Source: Actinomycetota bacterium | Lineage (GTDB): Bacteria; Actinomycetota; CADDZG01; JAHWKV01 | Length of the DNA stretch: 64,000 nucleotides | Direction: 5' to 3' | Assembly: GCA_030447305.1 (NCBI GenBank) | Contig: JAUJPC010000006.1 | Coordinates: 62,001 to 126,000, forward strand | In this document: piece by piece, positions 43,374 to 53,406 of the stretch | Numbering within the stretch: position 1 is the stretch's first letter | Layout: each line of letters starts with the position of its first letter | Made by a program: the position numbers and the translations under genes | The notes under the pieces: model-generated | Database searches by the model: none | Seen by the model: the letters and a program-made list of their open reading frames with translations, nothing else | What the model was told of the DNA's origin: nothing

Positions 43374-46190
43374 ATGAGTCCGACGGTCGCAATGGATGGG
43401 AGGGTGGTTTCGCTCTTGAGGCGAGACGACCTGCTCGTCCTCGACTTCGCATTGGTAAACCTCTCGAAGACTGCCGCAGAGACCGGAGGGGAGGAGGTCC
43501 TGATCCCGACGGACTCCTCGACGCCGGCCTTCATCGAGGTTTCGTTCCCGCCCCAGGCGGTTCTCGAGGAGATCCTCCCGAGGGACGGTACTCCTCTCCC
43601 CATGGGTCTGAGCGCGCGCTTTTCGGGACGAACTCGGCTGGGTTTCGAGGTCCCGCTAGGGGCGGCCGTCCCCTTCACTCCGTCAGGTCTCTTGTCGTGG
43701 GCCGGCTTTCTCGGTTCACCAGATCGAACGCTCATCGAATGCGTGTGGGACCTCGTCTTCCGGGAGCTACCAAGCGATGCTCGGTGGTCGCATTCTTCGA
43801 CGGAGGTAACGCCCGAGGGGGTAAACGAGCTCTGGCAAACGACCCTGGTAGCCAGGCAGGGCGAGGGCCGCCGAGCAAAACGCAAGCCGCTGCTTGGCGG
43901 AGCTCGGTCTGCAGGATTTTCGCCATCATTTCGAACCTCGTTGGAGGTCGATCAACGGCGGCGGATTGCGGTTGCTGTTGAGGCACGACCCCTGGTCGCT
44001 CACGAACTCACGTTCAGCTCCCGGGGCGCCACGGTGGATCTTATCGGAGATTGGACCGACATCCCGGAGCTCAGCCTGACTATGTACCGTCACAGCTCCA
44101 CCCTTGGCCGCGAAGCGCGAGTTGCCACCGTCGAACAGGGTTACCTGCTCCCTTTCGGCTTTCCCGCCCAGCTCGATTCGTACACAGAGCGCCAACTGCG
44201 GGGGGGCCAAGCGACACTGGTCCAAACGGTCGTCCTTACGGTGCACGTCGCGGAAATCAGCTACGAGGGGGCGATAGGTTTGCCGTTTGAGGGCCGGGAG
44301 TTTCCCTTTCGCGTTGTTCGCCTTGACGATCCTCTAGTAACCAGCGTGACGAAAAGTGCGCTCGCCGGGGGAATTTCCTGGTTGGACACTACGGCAGGGA
44401 GCCACCTGGGATTCAGACTCACCGCCGAAGATTTCGAAGGTCACCTCATCTCCTTCAGTGCCCCCGCGGCGTTCGTTCCCCGGGATCAGGCGTTCGGCGG
44501 AGAGGTATTGAGGACTGCAGTTGAAGGCTACGACGCTCAGTGCAAGACAATCCCCCTCCCAGTCGCCGGGCAGGTGGCTCTAGCGCCTCCCGGCCTGGAC
44601 CCAACTGCCGTTCACGGAACGTCCGTCGTCGACGTCGAGGCACTCTACATAGGCGGTGCAGTGGCGAACGCCGACCCCTCCATCCTGGCGGCGCAGAGGC
44701 AGCTCGGCTCCTTCCCCAAACTAGCGGGCGTCGATGCGAGGATCCCGGCCCTGGAGGCATTCACTAGAGGCGCCACGTCGCGCGCAAGAACTAACACGCT
44801 AGAAAGGGTCCGCGGCCGGGCAGCAAGGTTGGACCTAGATCGCCAGTACGTTGAGTCAGGTCTCGGAGCTTCTCGAGGCGTTTACTCGAAACTCGCTCAG
44901 GCGGTGGACTTTGTCCCCCCAGTTACAAGTAGCGGCAGCTTGGCGGCCCTGTCTTTCCCCACTTCCGGACTGTCTCGAGATTCAGGTCTGGTGGGGGGGG
45001 ATCTCGAGGCTTTCAAGAGCGCCGGGTTTGACCCGCAGAGCTTCTTCCCGATAGAGACCCCGGAATTGCTGCCCATATTGCTGGGGGTGGTGGAGCTCGA
45101 CAAGCTGGTCGAACCAACCCCCGACGTCGGGGGGGCCGGCGCCCCCCAGGTGCTCGTCGAGACACTCTTTCGGGAGGAACAAGGCCGCCTCCCCATTGCC
45201 GTACAAGCCAAGCTAGCGTGGCGTCCGAGGCTGAAGGTCGGCTTCCACGGCCCGGGCGACCTCTTGGAGACCACCGCCAACACGACGCTGGATCTGCGCA
45301 GCACCCACGTGGCCCGCTTCGACGGCCGTCCTCCGACATCGGAAGTTGCGGGCGAGCTAAGGTCGTTCAGTTTGACCTTCTGTAATGGATTGCTCGTCGT
45401 TCCCTTCGAGAGGCTCGGCTTCGTCTCGCACTCCGGGGGCACCCCCTCCCTCGACGTCAAGGTAGGCACGGTGGGTTTCGGCGGTGACCTGCGTTTCCTC
45501 AACAGCCTAAGCAAATTTTTGTCACCGCCGGAAAATGGACCTCGTGTGGCGGTGACCGCAGCGGCAATCGAGGCAAGCCATACGATTGCTGTGCCCGACG
45601 TGTCGATGGGGGTCTTCTTACTGCAAAATCTCGCGGTGTCGGCCTCGTTGTCGTTGCCGCTGGACCGGCGCCCGGTTCGAATGCGCTTCGCCGTGTCGAA
45701 ACGAGACGACCCCTTCCTCGTCACCATCTCGTTGTTCGGTGGCGGAGGGTTCATCGACCTCGAGCTCGAGCTTGAGGAGATCGTTCGGCTGGAGGCCGGA
45801 ATCGCCTTTGGCGCGGCCGCCTCACTCGATCTGAAAGTAGCTAGTGCGTCGGTGATCGTGACGGCCGAAATCCACTTTCTACTAGAGGCAGGTCGACCCA
45901 AGCTTGACGGGTTCTTCCGGGCCGTGGGCGAACTGGACGTGCTCGGCATCGTCAACGTATCGGTCGAGATCTATCTGGGCTTGGCCTTGAGCCCGCCGCC
46001 CACGAAGGAGGTTACGGGCTACGCGATGTTCAGCGTTCGAATCAGGGTCGCCTTCTTCTCGAAGTCACTGACTCTTTCGGCGGAAAGGAAATTCAGCGCA
46101 GGTAGTGATCCCACGTTCGACGTCGCCTTCGCATCCCCGGAACCGTGGCTCGAGCGCTGCGCAGCCTTTGCCAGCATGAGCGGGCCATGA
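43374..46190 (+). CDS. Giant uncharacterised beta-rich protein 1
   Basis: About 938 aa, no family I can name. The ATG at 43374 is preferred because GGAG lies 6-7 bases upstream; an in-frame TTG at 43335 exists. There is no signal peptide or membrane helix. The N-terminal domain (residues 1-170) contains the segment STPAFIEVSFPPQAVLEEI. The middle has long beta-rich stretches and an Arg-rich helix (RARTNTLERVRGRAARLDLD). The last 300 residues are repetitive amphipathic strands, including DPFLVTISLFGGGGFIDLEL and AGIAFGAAASLDLKVASASV, like a beta-barrel or shell-like module. Its TGA overlaps the ATG of the next gene (ATGA), so the two are coupled. It may be a structural component of a large assembly. 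Confidence 0.8.
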   Translation: MSPTVAMDGRVVSLLRRDDLLVLDFALVNLSKTAAETGGEEVLIPTDSSTPAFIEVSFPPQAVLEEILPRDGTPLPMGLSARFSGRTRLGFEVPLGAAVPFTPSGLLSWAGFLGSPDRTLIECVWDLVFRELPSDARWSHSSTEVTPEGVNELWQTTLVARQGEGRRAKRKPLLGGARSAGFSPSFRTSLEVDQRRRIAVAVEARPLVAHELTFSSRGATVDLIGDWTDIPELSLTMYRHSSTLGREARVATVEQGYLLPFGFPAQLDSYTERQLRGGQATLVQTVVLTVHVAEISYEGAIGLPFEGREFPFRVVRLDDPLVTSVTKSALAGGISWLDTTAGSHLGFRLTAEDFEGHLISFSAPAAFVPRDQAFGGEVLRTAVEGYDAQCKTIPLPVAGQVALAPPGLDPTAVHGTSVVDVEALYIGGAVANADPSILAAQRQLGSFPKLAGVDARIPALEAFTRGATSRARTNTLERVRGRAARLDLDRQYVESGLGASRGVYSKLAQAVDFVPPVTSSGSLAALSFPTSGLSRDSGLVGGDLEAFKSAGFDPQSFFPIETPELLPILLGVVELDKLVEPTPDVGGAGAPQVLVETLFREEQGRLPIAVQAKLAWRPRLKVGFHGPGDLLETTANTTLDLRSTHVARFDGRPPTSEVAGELRSFSLTFCNGLLVVPFERLGFVSHSGGTPSLDVKVGTVGFGGDLRFLNSLSKFLSPPENGPRVAVTAAAIEASHTIAVPDVSMGVFLLQNLAVSASLSLPLDRRPVRMRFAVSKRDDPFLVTISLFGGGGFIDLELELEEIVRLEAGIAFGAAASLDLKVASASVIVTAEIHFLLEAGRPKLDGFFRAVGELDVLGIVNVSVEIYLGLALSPPPTKEVTGYAMFSVRIRVAFFSKSLTLSAERKFSAGSDPTFDVAFASPEPWLERCAAFASMSGP

Positions 46191-49100
46191 TGAAGCAGAC
46201 CATCGTTTGGAGTGTTCTTCCCGATCCCGCCAAGCGGCTTACAAGCGACCGAGTCGCCCATCTAGCTCTGGTTGTGAGTCCGCGATTAAGCGTCGACGAG
46301 GATCCTATGGGGCTAACCCTGGCCACCTTGGGCGACTTCCCGGACATGGCGGATTGGCCGAGCACGCGGCTCGACCTTCGCGTAGAAGTTGTCGGACCGT
46401 CTAGAACAGCTTTGCTTCCGGCAACCTTTCTCGACGAACCGCCCGCACTGGAGCTGTGGGGGGCCGTATTTCCCCCGTCGCTGTCGGTCGCACCGTTCTC
46501 GTCCGAGACCGCAACTGAGAACCGCCGCATCCTGAGTTACCCAGCGGCACAGTTTCATGCGGCGGTGAAGGAGGAGTATGGCGTTTCCGTCGAGTCGATT
46601 GACAATGTTGTTGCTGAACTACAGCCGGGGGGATTGTCCGGGTCCTGGGGCCGAGTGGACCGGCTCATTCGCAACTTCGCTGCTTCCCGTCCAAACCGAG
46701 CCGGCTCAGAGAGGGCCTCGATTAATTCCATGCACGACCCGCTCGACACGGACCTGACCGGGTCGATCAGGCTCTCCGAGTTTCATCGAACCACCGGCGA
46801 GGATCGACGTCTCGATAGATCGCGGGCGGAGCGAGTCCGCCGCGGGGTATCGACTGAACGAGAGTTCCATCGCGTGGTCGCGGCATTAGCGGACCACCCG
46901 GAAATGCTCAAAAGACTCGGCTTGGTGCGGCGTGCAGGAGTTGTTTTGCCCGACGGGCTCACTGGATCGTTCACGATTCGCGCGATCCCGTCGCACGGTC
47001 GTAGCTTTTCCGACTATTGCCCCGGGATCCGGTGCCTGGTTCAAGACGGCCGCTTTACATTGCAGGATGCCGACGGGAACCCGGCCCTTTTCCTCAAATT
47101 AAACGACGGGGGGCGCTTCAACGTGATCGACGTTGACCTGGATGCCGCCGGTCTGGCGCTTAAGGCGTATGTCTCTACGCTGGAGCGCTCGGCACGAGAC
47201 CGCCCTCCTCCGCCGGTGCACCTCCCGGCTCTGAGTTCCGACGGGATCTTTGTCGCAGAAGCAGACCGTGAGGTAACCTTCCAGGCGGCTTTGGAGGCGG
47301 CGCAGCACCTCAACGGCGATCTTTCAGCCGGAGGTAAGGGAGACCAAACCATCCTCGATGCCGCAAGCGTCCTTCAGGGGTACCGGATTGACGTCTTCGA
47401 TGAGGGATCCGGGCGCTGGTATTCACTGTGTCGCCGGGTCGCCACCTACAAGGTGAAGGGTATGGCCGACCCTATAGTCATCGAGGACGAAGGCAGCGTC
47501 TCGGAGGCACTCGCCGAATCGGTCCAAGACGCCGAAACCGTCAACAAATTGCACCAAGCCGTGTTCAGGTGGAGTGGGTGGAGTTTGGTCGCCCCGCCCC
47601 CGGGCAAGATGGTGGGCCTCGACGGTGAGGTCGCTGATCCTGTACCCGCACCTGACCCTACGCTCCCGTTTTCCTCGACCGTTTCAGTAGCTAAAGGTAC
47701 GTTGCCCTCGCTTAGATTCGGACGGACTTACCGGTTCCGGGCCCGGTTGGTCGACATTGGCGGGCAGAGTGCACTGTTCGAGGCCAGACACGAAGAGGGC
47801 GCTACGGCTACGGCCCCGTTGCGCTACAGGCGATACGAACCGGTCCCGAGTCCCGTTCTGGTGCCGCGCCGGGCCATGACCGGGAGTGAGTCGGTCGACG
47901 TCATGGTTGTTCGGACCGACAACCGCAGCGCCACCCCGGTTTCTGGGCCTCCGTCGGAACGCCACCTCCTTGCACCCAAAGCCCCGGTGTTATTGCTGGA
48001 GCGCCACGGGGTGCTGGACGTGCCCGGCGAACACCGCCTCACCCCGGATGCTTACCAGCTGCTGTTCGACCGAGACAAAAGGGTTGTGGCCGGCACTACA
48101 GACCCCAGCTCCGAAGACGTGCAGTTTGTCGAAACCGACGCCATGGAGCTGCCTTGGCTTCCCGACCCCCTGGCCCGGGGCGTCACCTTTTCGGGGCTGC
48201 CGGGTATCCAGGAGCTCACGTTTGCCTGGCCGCAGGGCCCCCAATGGCACGAGCGGACGCCGCTACGGCTCGTCCTAGAGCCCGGTTCCTTGGACTCCGC
48301 GGCACCGGTTCGGGTCGAGGGCCAGGACCGGGTCGTACGAATGAGGATCCAACCCGGCCTTGACCTCGAAATCCAGCTGAGCAGCCAGCTCCATCCCGGG
48401 GACGAGGAGGTGATCGGTACGTGGAATCTTTTAGCCGGAGCGGAACCTAGATCTTCTGCTCTGATCGAGACTCGACGCCGGGACATGATCTCCGGGAAGG
48501 TCCGCCAGATAACACCCTCCTGCTCGCTACGCCTGGTCCATGCGGTTCGATGTCCGCTCGAGCCTCCTGCGCTCGGCGACCCAACGGTCGCCCGCGAGCA
48601 AGGGGCCACGTCTTACGAGATCACCGACGACTCCCTCTTAGTACACCGCCCGACAACGGTTTCCGTCGAGGTGGAAGCAAAGTGGACCGAGATAATCGAC
48701 GATCCGCAGAAACCAAGGCCCGAGCGGTTTGAGGCACGGGCGGTCATCGGACAGTCCGGCGACGATCTGGTTGCAGCCTGGGACTCGGCGGCCGGGGGGG
48801 AACCGTTGCCGTTCAGGGCGGTGCACGAGCTGGGGGACACGCGGCATCGGGAAATCGAGTACCGACCCATAGCCACCTCGCGATTTGCGAGCTACTTCAG
48901 CGAGCGGCGCTCGGTAAATCTCTCCGGTACTGCGGCGGTCGGGATTGCCGACTCATTCGTGAGGGGGACGGTCACCGTCCGGGAGAGGTTTGGCTCCGTG
49001 GAGGAGGACTCCTTCGCGACGCCACCAAGAACGTACAGCAACGAGAACGACGTAGAGATCGGCTATGAGTCCGGAACCATCGCTCGTAGGGCCAACGGAG

Positions 49101-50173
49101 CCGTGCCGGACGGCGCCGAGGTCGAGGTTTCCTTCGTAGTGCCGCCGGTCACCCGGGAGGGCTTTGGGGCATTTCTATCGGTCCCTTCGAGCGCCCGACC
49201 GGCACCACCCGCGGTCCACTCGATCCTACCGGCCTACCAATGGCGAGAGCACTCCCAAGGCGGAGGCATCGTCAGCACCCGGACTGGAGGCCTCCTACGG
49301 ATCTTCCTTGAGCGACCTTGGTTCGTTTCGGGGGAAGGGGAGGTCCTAGCCGTTCTCATAGCAGACGAAGATTTGATCGAACCGCAACCAGGGACCGGAC
49401 TTTCTCATCCAACTACGTTCACCCGGACGCTGGACTTCGTCAGCCGCGTGGGAGGGGACCCGACTCCGCTCGGCGGCAGCGCTCCGGCCGCTCTAGAGTT
49501 CAACCGCTCGATACCGCGCTCTGCGTTTCCACGAGCCGTTACCGATCAAGTAATTAGGGTTCCGGACCTACATAGGACCAATCCGGCTTTCGTCGCAGAT
49601 GAGTTTTTCCGTATTCGAGCGATGGGGCACACCGTCGCGTTCGACGAGCGGCGGGGGCTGTGGTTCGCGGATGTGGAGATCGATCTCCCGGACTCCTACC
49701 AGCCCTTCGTGCTGCTTAAGCTCGCTCGGCTACAGCCCGCGGCAGTAAAGCCGTCGACCCCCGGCGTCCACGAGGATCTCCATCTATCACCAATCGTCGA
49801 CGCGAGTTTCCACCAACTCCCTGCCCACCGCAAGGCGGAAGTCATTATGGAGGGGGACAGCGTAAGTATTTCTGTGACGGGAGCCTGTCCAGGACCACAG
49901 CTACCCGAGATGACCGCGACTTTGGAGATCGCCGACACGGTCGGCGACTTGGTCGTATGGGAGGACCTAGACCGGTTTCCCCAAACCCCGCTAGCCGGAA
50001 CCACGATTTCCCCGGACGGCCGATTCGCCAGGTGGAGCGGGATCGTCGCATTGCCGCCTCCTGCTGGGACCCAGCGACGGTTGTTGATAAGGGAGTACGA
50101 AGTACTGCCCGGCGATCCACGTTCCGACGCTCCGGTGCGCCGGCTTACTTACCTCGATACCTTGAGGCTTTGA
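46187..50173 (+). CDS. Giant uncharacterised protein 2
   Basis: About 1328 aa, starting at the ATG that overlaps the preceding stop by four bases. No known family recognised. Predicted mostly beta structure; LRFGRTYRFRARLVDIGG (about residue 510) looks like a strand pair of a fibronectin III-like domain, followed by a Gly-poor insert and further strands (CSLRLVHAVRCPLEPP about 780). A helical block at 175-260 is Arg/Glu-rich. There is no signal peptide, no membrane helix and no nucleotide-binding motif. Together with protein 1 it would be the main bulk of a multi-protein structure. Codon appearance is uniform, with no frameshift over 4 kb. Confidence 0.8.
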   Translation: MMKQTIVWSVLPDPAKRLTSDRVAHLALVVSPRLSVDEDPMGLTLATLGDFPDMADWPSTRLDLRVEVVGPSRTALLPATFLDEPPALELWGAVFPPSLSVAPFSSETATENRRILSYPAAQFHAAVKEEYGVSVESIDNVVAELQPGGLSGSWGRVDRLIRNFAASRPNRAGSERASINSMHDPLDTDLTGSIRLSEFHRTTGEDRRLDRSRAERVRRGVSTEREFHRVVAALADHPEMLKRLGLVRRAGVVLPDGLTGSFTIRAIPSHGRSFSDYCPGIRCLVQDGRFTLQDADGNPALFLKLNDGGRFNVIDVDLDAAGLALKAYVSTLERSARDRPPPPVHLPALSSDGIFVAEADREVTFQAALEAAQHLNGDLSAGGKGDQTILDAASVLQGYRIDVFDEGSGRWYSLCRRVATYKVKGMADPIVIEDEGSVSEALAESVQDAETVNKLHQAVFRWSGWSLVAPPPGKMVGLDGEVADPVPAPDPTLPFSSTVSVAKGTLPSLRFGRTYRFRARLVDIGGQSALFEARHEEGATATAPLRYRRYEPVPSPVLVPRRAMTGSESVDVMVVRTDNRSATPVSGPPSERHLLAPKAPVLLLERHGVLDVPGEHRLTPDAYQLLFDRDKRVVAGTTDPSSEDVQFVETDAMELPWLPDPLARGVTFSGLPGIQELTFAWPQGPQWHERTPLRLVLEPGSLDSAAPVRVEGQDRVVRMRIQPGLDLEIQLSSQLHPGDEEVIGTWNLLAGAEPRSSALIETRRRDMISGKVRQITPSCSLRLVHAVRCPLEPPALGDPTVAREQGATSYEITDDSLLVHRPTTVSVEVEAKWTEIIDDPQKPRPERFEARAVIGQSGDDLVAAWDSAAGGEPLPFRAVHELGDTRHREIEYRPIATSRFASYFSERRSVNLSGTAAVGIADSFVRGTVTVRERFGSVEEDSFATPPRTYSNENDVEIGYESGTIARRANGAVPDGAEVEVSFVVPPVTREGFGAFLSVPSSARPAPPAVHSILPAYQWREHSQGGGIVSTRTGGLLRIFLERPWFVSGEGEVLAVLIADEDLIEPQPGTGLSHPTTFTRTLDFVSRVGGDPTPLGGSAPAALEFNRSIPRSAFPRAVTDQVIRVPDLHRTNPAFVADEFFRIRAMGHTVAFDERRGLWFADVEIDLPDSYQPFVLLKLARLQPAAVKPSTPGVHEDLHLSPIVDASFHQLPAHRKAEVIMEGDSVSISVTGACPGPQLPEMTATLEIADTVGDLVVWEDLDRFPQTPLAGTTISPDGRFARWSGIVALPPPAGTQRRLLIREYEVLPGDPRSDAPVRRLTYLDTLRL

Positions 50174-50243
50174 CCAGCATGGGGACGACCTTCCGCGGTG
50201 GAGCGTCGTTACGCCGTGTTCTTACTCTGGAGAGTGTGTTCCT

Positions 50244-51197
50244 GTGACGTTCAGCGTGTTCCCCGATTCGCCAGCCGCTCCCTTGAGGCTCGAGAGCGGG
50301 GTGTTCAGCGGTTTGCTTCGTCCATTCGACGAGCTATCGGCTGGCACACCCCGAACGATGTTCGTCCGGATTGTCAAGCTTAGGAGCGAGCCGCCACCGG
50401 CTGACCCACAACACGCATGCAAACCTCCAGGCGGAGAGCCTCCAACTTTTCGCTTGCGAGCCGGTTCTGGAATGCCGGTCGAGATCAAACAGCACCCGGA
50501 AACCGTCTCCATTCGTAGCAATCCCGATCCCTCCAGCCCACCAGTCGCGACGGCGAAGTTCTTCCTAGGGACCCTCGACGTGTTCCTCGTCGAGGTTCTC
50601 GTCAGCCAGCCCGGGAGTACCTGGCAAATGGAGATCATCAACAACGATCCAACCGAACGACAATTCACGTGGGTGGTTTCAGATAATCGGGAGGAATCTC
50701 ACCGGCCGTGGATCAACCTCCCTCAATCGGTGCAGTTAGAGGCGAGCCTTGGGGGGTCCACTATGGCGCAAGTCCACGTCGCCAATCTCGGGACGGGGGC
50801 GCTCCGCATTGAAAGCGGCACGCTTGCTCCCAGCTCGCGGTTCGAGTTGGCCGGCCCTCCTGAGCCCATTCTCCCCAACACTTGCGGGCGGTTGGGGATC
50901 AGGTTCAACGCGCCTAGCGAGCCGGGGACCACAACGGAGGAGTTAGCGGTCAAAAGCAACGACACAATCGCCTTCGCATCAGTAGGGCACAACAACGTTA
51001 TGAGCCTGAAGGGGAGAACCTTAATTCAACCTCCCCCTCCGCCCCCGCCCCCTCCGCCTCCACCGCCTCCACCGCCGCAAGCTTGCAACGAATGCGAACG
51101 TCAGGGGCGTTTCTGCGCTGGATTTGAGGGGACGCCCGCCCAAGTCCGATGCCGCAGTTGTGGGCACGATTTCTTTCACCACCCTCCACTTACGTGA
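50244..51197 (+). CDS. Ig-like (ASH/DUF1573-type) protein with polyproline linker and zinc ribbon
   Basis: A 317-aa protein with three parts. Residues about 150-265 look like an ASPM/SPD-2/Hydin-type Ig domain (MAQVHVANLGTGALRIESGT ... FELAGPP ... LGIRFNAPSEPGT). A run of about 16 prolines (about 266-282) forms a rigid linker. The C-terminus is a four-Cys zinc ribbon (CNECERQGRFC ... VRCRSCGHDFFHHP). The start is GTG at 50244, 70 bp after giant protein 2 in the same direction. An adaptor or tether role is suggested by the linker; function unknown. Confidence 0.75.
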   Translation: MTFSVFPDSPAAPLRLESGVFSGLLRPFDELSAGTPRTMFVRIVKLRSEPPPADPQHACKPPGGEPPTFRLRAGSGMPVEIKQHPETVSIRSNPDPSSPPVATAKFFLGTLDVFLVEVLVSQPGSTWQMEIINNDPTERQFTWVVSDNREESHRPWINLPQSVQLEASLGGSTMAQVHVANLGTGALRIESGTLAPSSRFELAGPPEPILPNTCGRLGIRFNAPSEPGTTTEELAVKSNDTIAFASVGHNNVMSLKGRTLIQPPPPPPPPPPPPPPPPQACNECERQGRFCAGFEGTPAQVRCRSCGHDFFHHPPLT

Positions 51198-51614
51198 CCG
51201 TCCGGCGCTGTGACTGTGGACGGGATAGCCGGACTGGTGCCTGCTTTAGCTTTACGGGTAGGCGCTGATCCTCACCAGATCGGACGTCCCGGACTCGGTC
51301 CCCCACACCCTCGTCTAGCCTTCCCAGCGTTGGCGGAAGTTGGGGGTCGGCGAGCTGGCTTGGGTTGAGTTGAACCGGTCGTCTCGAACATGCTGCTCGA
51401 CTCCTGGAGGCTGAAGGCGACCTGGAACTCCGCGGGCGTGCATCGACCAGCTAGTCCGCCTGGCCTTACGTGAGGACGCCGCGACTCCCGAACGGAAGGC
51501 TCACAGGTCCTTCGTAGTAATTCCAGCAGCAGAGTCTGTGCTAGGTCGAGGTGCCTGGGGTGGTCTCGATCTCTACATGCTTTCCGCGTTTGCCGCGATC
51601 TTTGGCGTCGTCAG
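51198..51614. other. No supportable gene
   Basis: About 415 bp after the zinc-ribbon gene. Short open frames only, one of which (VLGRGAWGGLDLYMLSAFAA near 51540) may be a scrap of the serine hydrolase that follows. Confidence 0.35.
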
Positions 51615-51866
51615 ATGAGGGAGCCGCATTGCGTCTCAGTCACGGCAAGAGCAACGACAAACAAGCTAACCAACTACATACTGCGTGGCGAGGTAATCAA
51701 GGCTGCCACGGGCAAGGCCTGGCATGAGGTGCTCCACCAACGGGTGCTCGACCCACTCGGGCTGGAGCGAACCCTGCTTCCTACCGACGGCAATGCACCC
51801 GTGCTAGCTACAGGGTCGAACAGCCCCATGAGATCCGAGCGGCCGGCCAACGCGGCAATTGAGTAG
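51615..51866 (+). pseudogene. Beta-lactamase-fold serine hydrolase fragment
   Basis: KLTNYILRGEVIKAATGKAW then HEVLHQRVLDPLGLERTLLP is the segment around the YxN motif of class C beta-lactamase/esterase proteins (Y-S-N-x-x-Y/N-x-x-L-G ... PLG-M/L). Only about 70 codons are present; the SxxK nucleophile and the C-terminal HxG are missing. Dead remnant. Confidence 0.65.
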
Positions 51867-51974
51867 CCGTTTCCCATGCCGCCTTCAAGGAGGGTTAGAT
51901 CGGGTGTCACTCCTTCGACGGTCGTTAGCCGCCCAGATGATGACGAAGCCCGTCTGCGTCTCATCGAGAACGCA

Positions 51975-52040
51975 GCGCCCCATTCGAACCTTAGTGGGGG
52001 GGTCAAGCCAGGTCCGATGAACCTCTTCTGCCTCGGGGAC
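51975..52040. repeat. Short remnant of cassette-end sequence
   Basis: CATTCGAACCTTAGTGGGGG ... ATGAACCTCTTCTGCCTCGG resembles CATTCGAGCTTAGTGGGGGA ... CCTGACCTCTTCTGTATCAC at 27868-27925, just right of junction 1. It suggests a further decayed cassette boundary inside cassette 2, before the hemopexin gene. Confidence 0.4.
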
Positions 52041-52197
52041 TAGCTACGTAGGACTTCCCACGTTCCCGCAAGGGCGAATCGCCGTAGAGACTGTTTGTTT
52101 GGAGGCGGCCAAAATGAACATGGACGTGCGTTCTAATGGGTAGTCGCTCATTGTCGAGTTGTACACTAATGGCCATCATCTGTTTGGATCTTAGGTT

Positions 52198-53406
52198 GTG
52201 AAGCCAAAGCGGGTCTACTTTTTCAAAGGCGCCAGGTATTTGCGCTACGATGCCCGCACCGACCACGTGGACCTGACGACCTACCCGTCAGACGTGAGCC
52301 CGGCATGGCGAGGACTCGCCGAAGTTGCGCAAGGGGCTGACTTCGACGCCATCCTGAACTGGGGCGATGGATTCGTCTACTTCTTTAGGAACGATATCTT
52401 CGTTCGCTACGATGTCCGGGCGGATACCGCAACAGGGCCTCCGTCCACGATTGCAGCCGGGCTTCCGGCGCTAGCAGGCGTCGGATTCGACCGAGACCTC
52501 AGCGCCGCGGTTCATTACCGGCCTGGGAAGGCTCTCCTGTTTAAAGGCGACCGCTACTTGCGGTACGACCTTCTCTCTAACACGGTGGACGCTGAGTACC
52601 CGAAGCTGATCAGCGCTGGCTGGGCAGGTATCGATGCTGCGGGCTTCTCAAACGGCATCGACGCGGCGGTAAACTTCGGTGAAGGCAAGGCCTACTTCTT
52701 CAAGGGGCCCAGTTACGTCCGGGTGGACATTGCGTCCAACGCCGTGGATCCGGGGTTTCCCCTAGACATTGCATCGCAGTGGCCCGCTCTCCCACCGGAG
52801 TTCACAGCGGACCTCTTCGACATCGTCGAGTGGCCCTACTGCGACGTAGCAGAGTTCGACGTGCAAATCGACCCCAACTGCGTCTCTACCCCGGGGAAGC
52901 TTACGTTCCCGCCCAGCCCGAGCCGAGTGCACCGGCTGTTCGCAGTTGTCGGCCGGTTCGAGGCCTCAGCCTATCCGGCTGACTGCCGCTGCGGCGAGTA
53001 CCGTCAGTTCGTGCGTGGCACTTACTCACGCAATAGTCAGCTCCAAAAGCAGCCCCTAGGTAACCCGCAGGGCGGCCCGCCGTTGACTCTCCTGCCCCGT
53101 CCTGCTCAGGGAGCCGCCTTCGACAACTTCCAAGAGGACAGTCTTCAGCGTTCGGGGAGCCTTACTAACTTGCGGTACGGCCACCGCGACGAGTTGCCGG
53201 GCAACGTGGACTTGAGCGACCGCTACCTGCCTGATCGGCCTACAGGATGCGAGTATCGGGGATTCGATGCGCCCTTCTTGGAGGGACAAGCCGGCGAGAC
53301 CTACTCGTTCGACTTGGACTTCCGCGGCGTGCTCGTCGATGTGTGTAACGGAAATGAAGAAATGGTTCGTAAGGAGTGGGGGCTTTTCTGCTCCGGAACT
53401 TTCTGA
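52198..53406 (+). CDS. Hemopexin-repeat protein
   Basis: A 402-aa protein. Residues 1-200 hold four hemopexin-like blades with the repeated pattern YFFKGxxYxRYD...VD..YP..I...W: VYFFKGARYLRYD, VYFFRNDIFVRYD, ALLFKGDRYLRYD and AYFFKGPSYVRVD. The C-terminal 190 residues are a separate Cys-containing domain (WPYCDVAEFDV, DCRCGEYRQFVRG, GYxxDVCNG-like end) that I do not recognise. There is no signal peptide. The start is GTG at 52198. Bacterial hemopexin proteins occur as binding modules in secreted toxins and particle-like clusters. It is the last gene of cassette 2, following the giant proteins. Confidence 0.8.
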   Translation: MKPKRVYFFKGARYLRYDARTDHVDLTTYPSDVSPAWRGLAEVAQGADFDAILNWGDGFVYFFRNDIFVRYDVRADTATGPPSTIAAGLPALAGVGFDRDLSAAVHYRPGKALLFKGDRYLRYDLLSNTVDAEYPKLISAGWAGIDAAGFSNGIDAAVNFGEGKAYFFKGPSYVRVDIASNAVDPGFPLDIASQWPALPPEFTADLFDIVEWPYCDVAEFDVQIDPNCVSTPGKLTFPPSPSRVHRLFAVVGRFEASAYPADCRCGEYRQFVRGTYSRNSQLQKQPLGNPQGGPPLTLLPRPAQGAAFDNFQEDSLQRSGSLTNLRYGHRDELPGNVDLSDRYLPDRPTGCEYRGFDAPFLEGQAGETYSFDLDFRGVLVDVCNGNEEMVRKEWGLFCSGTF

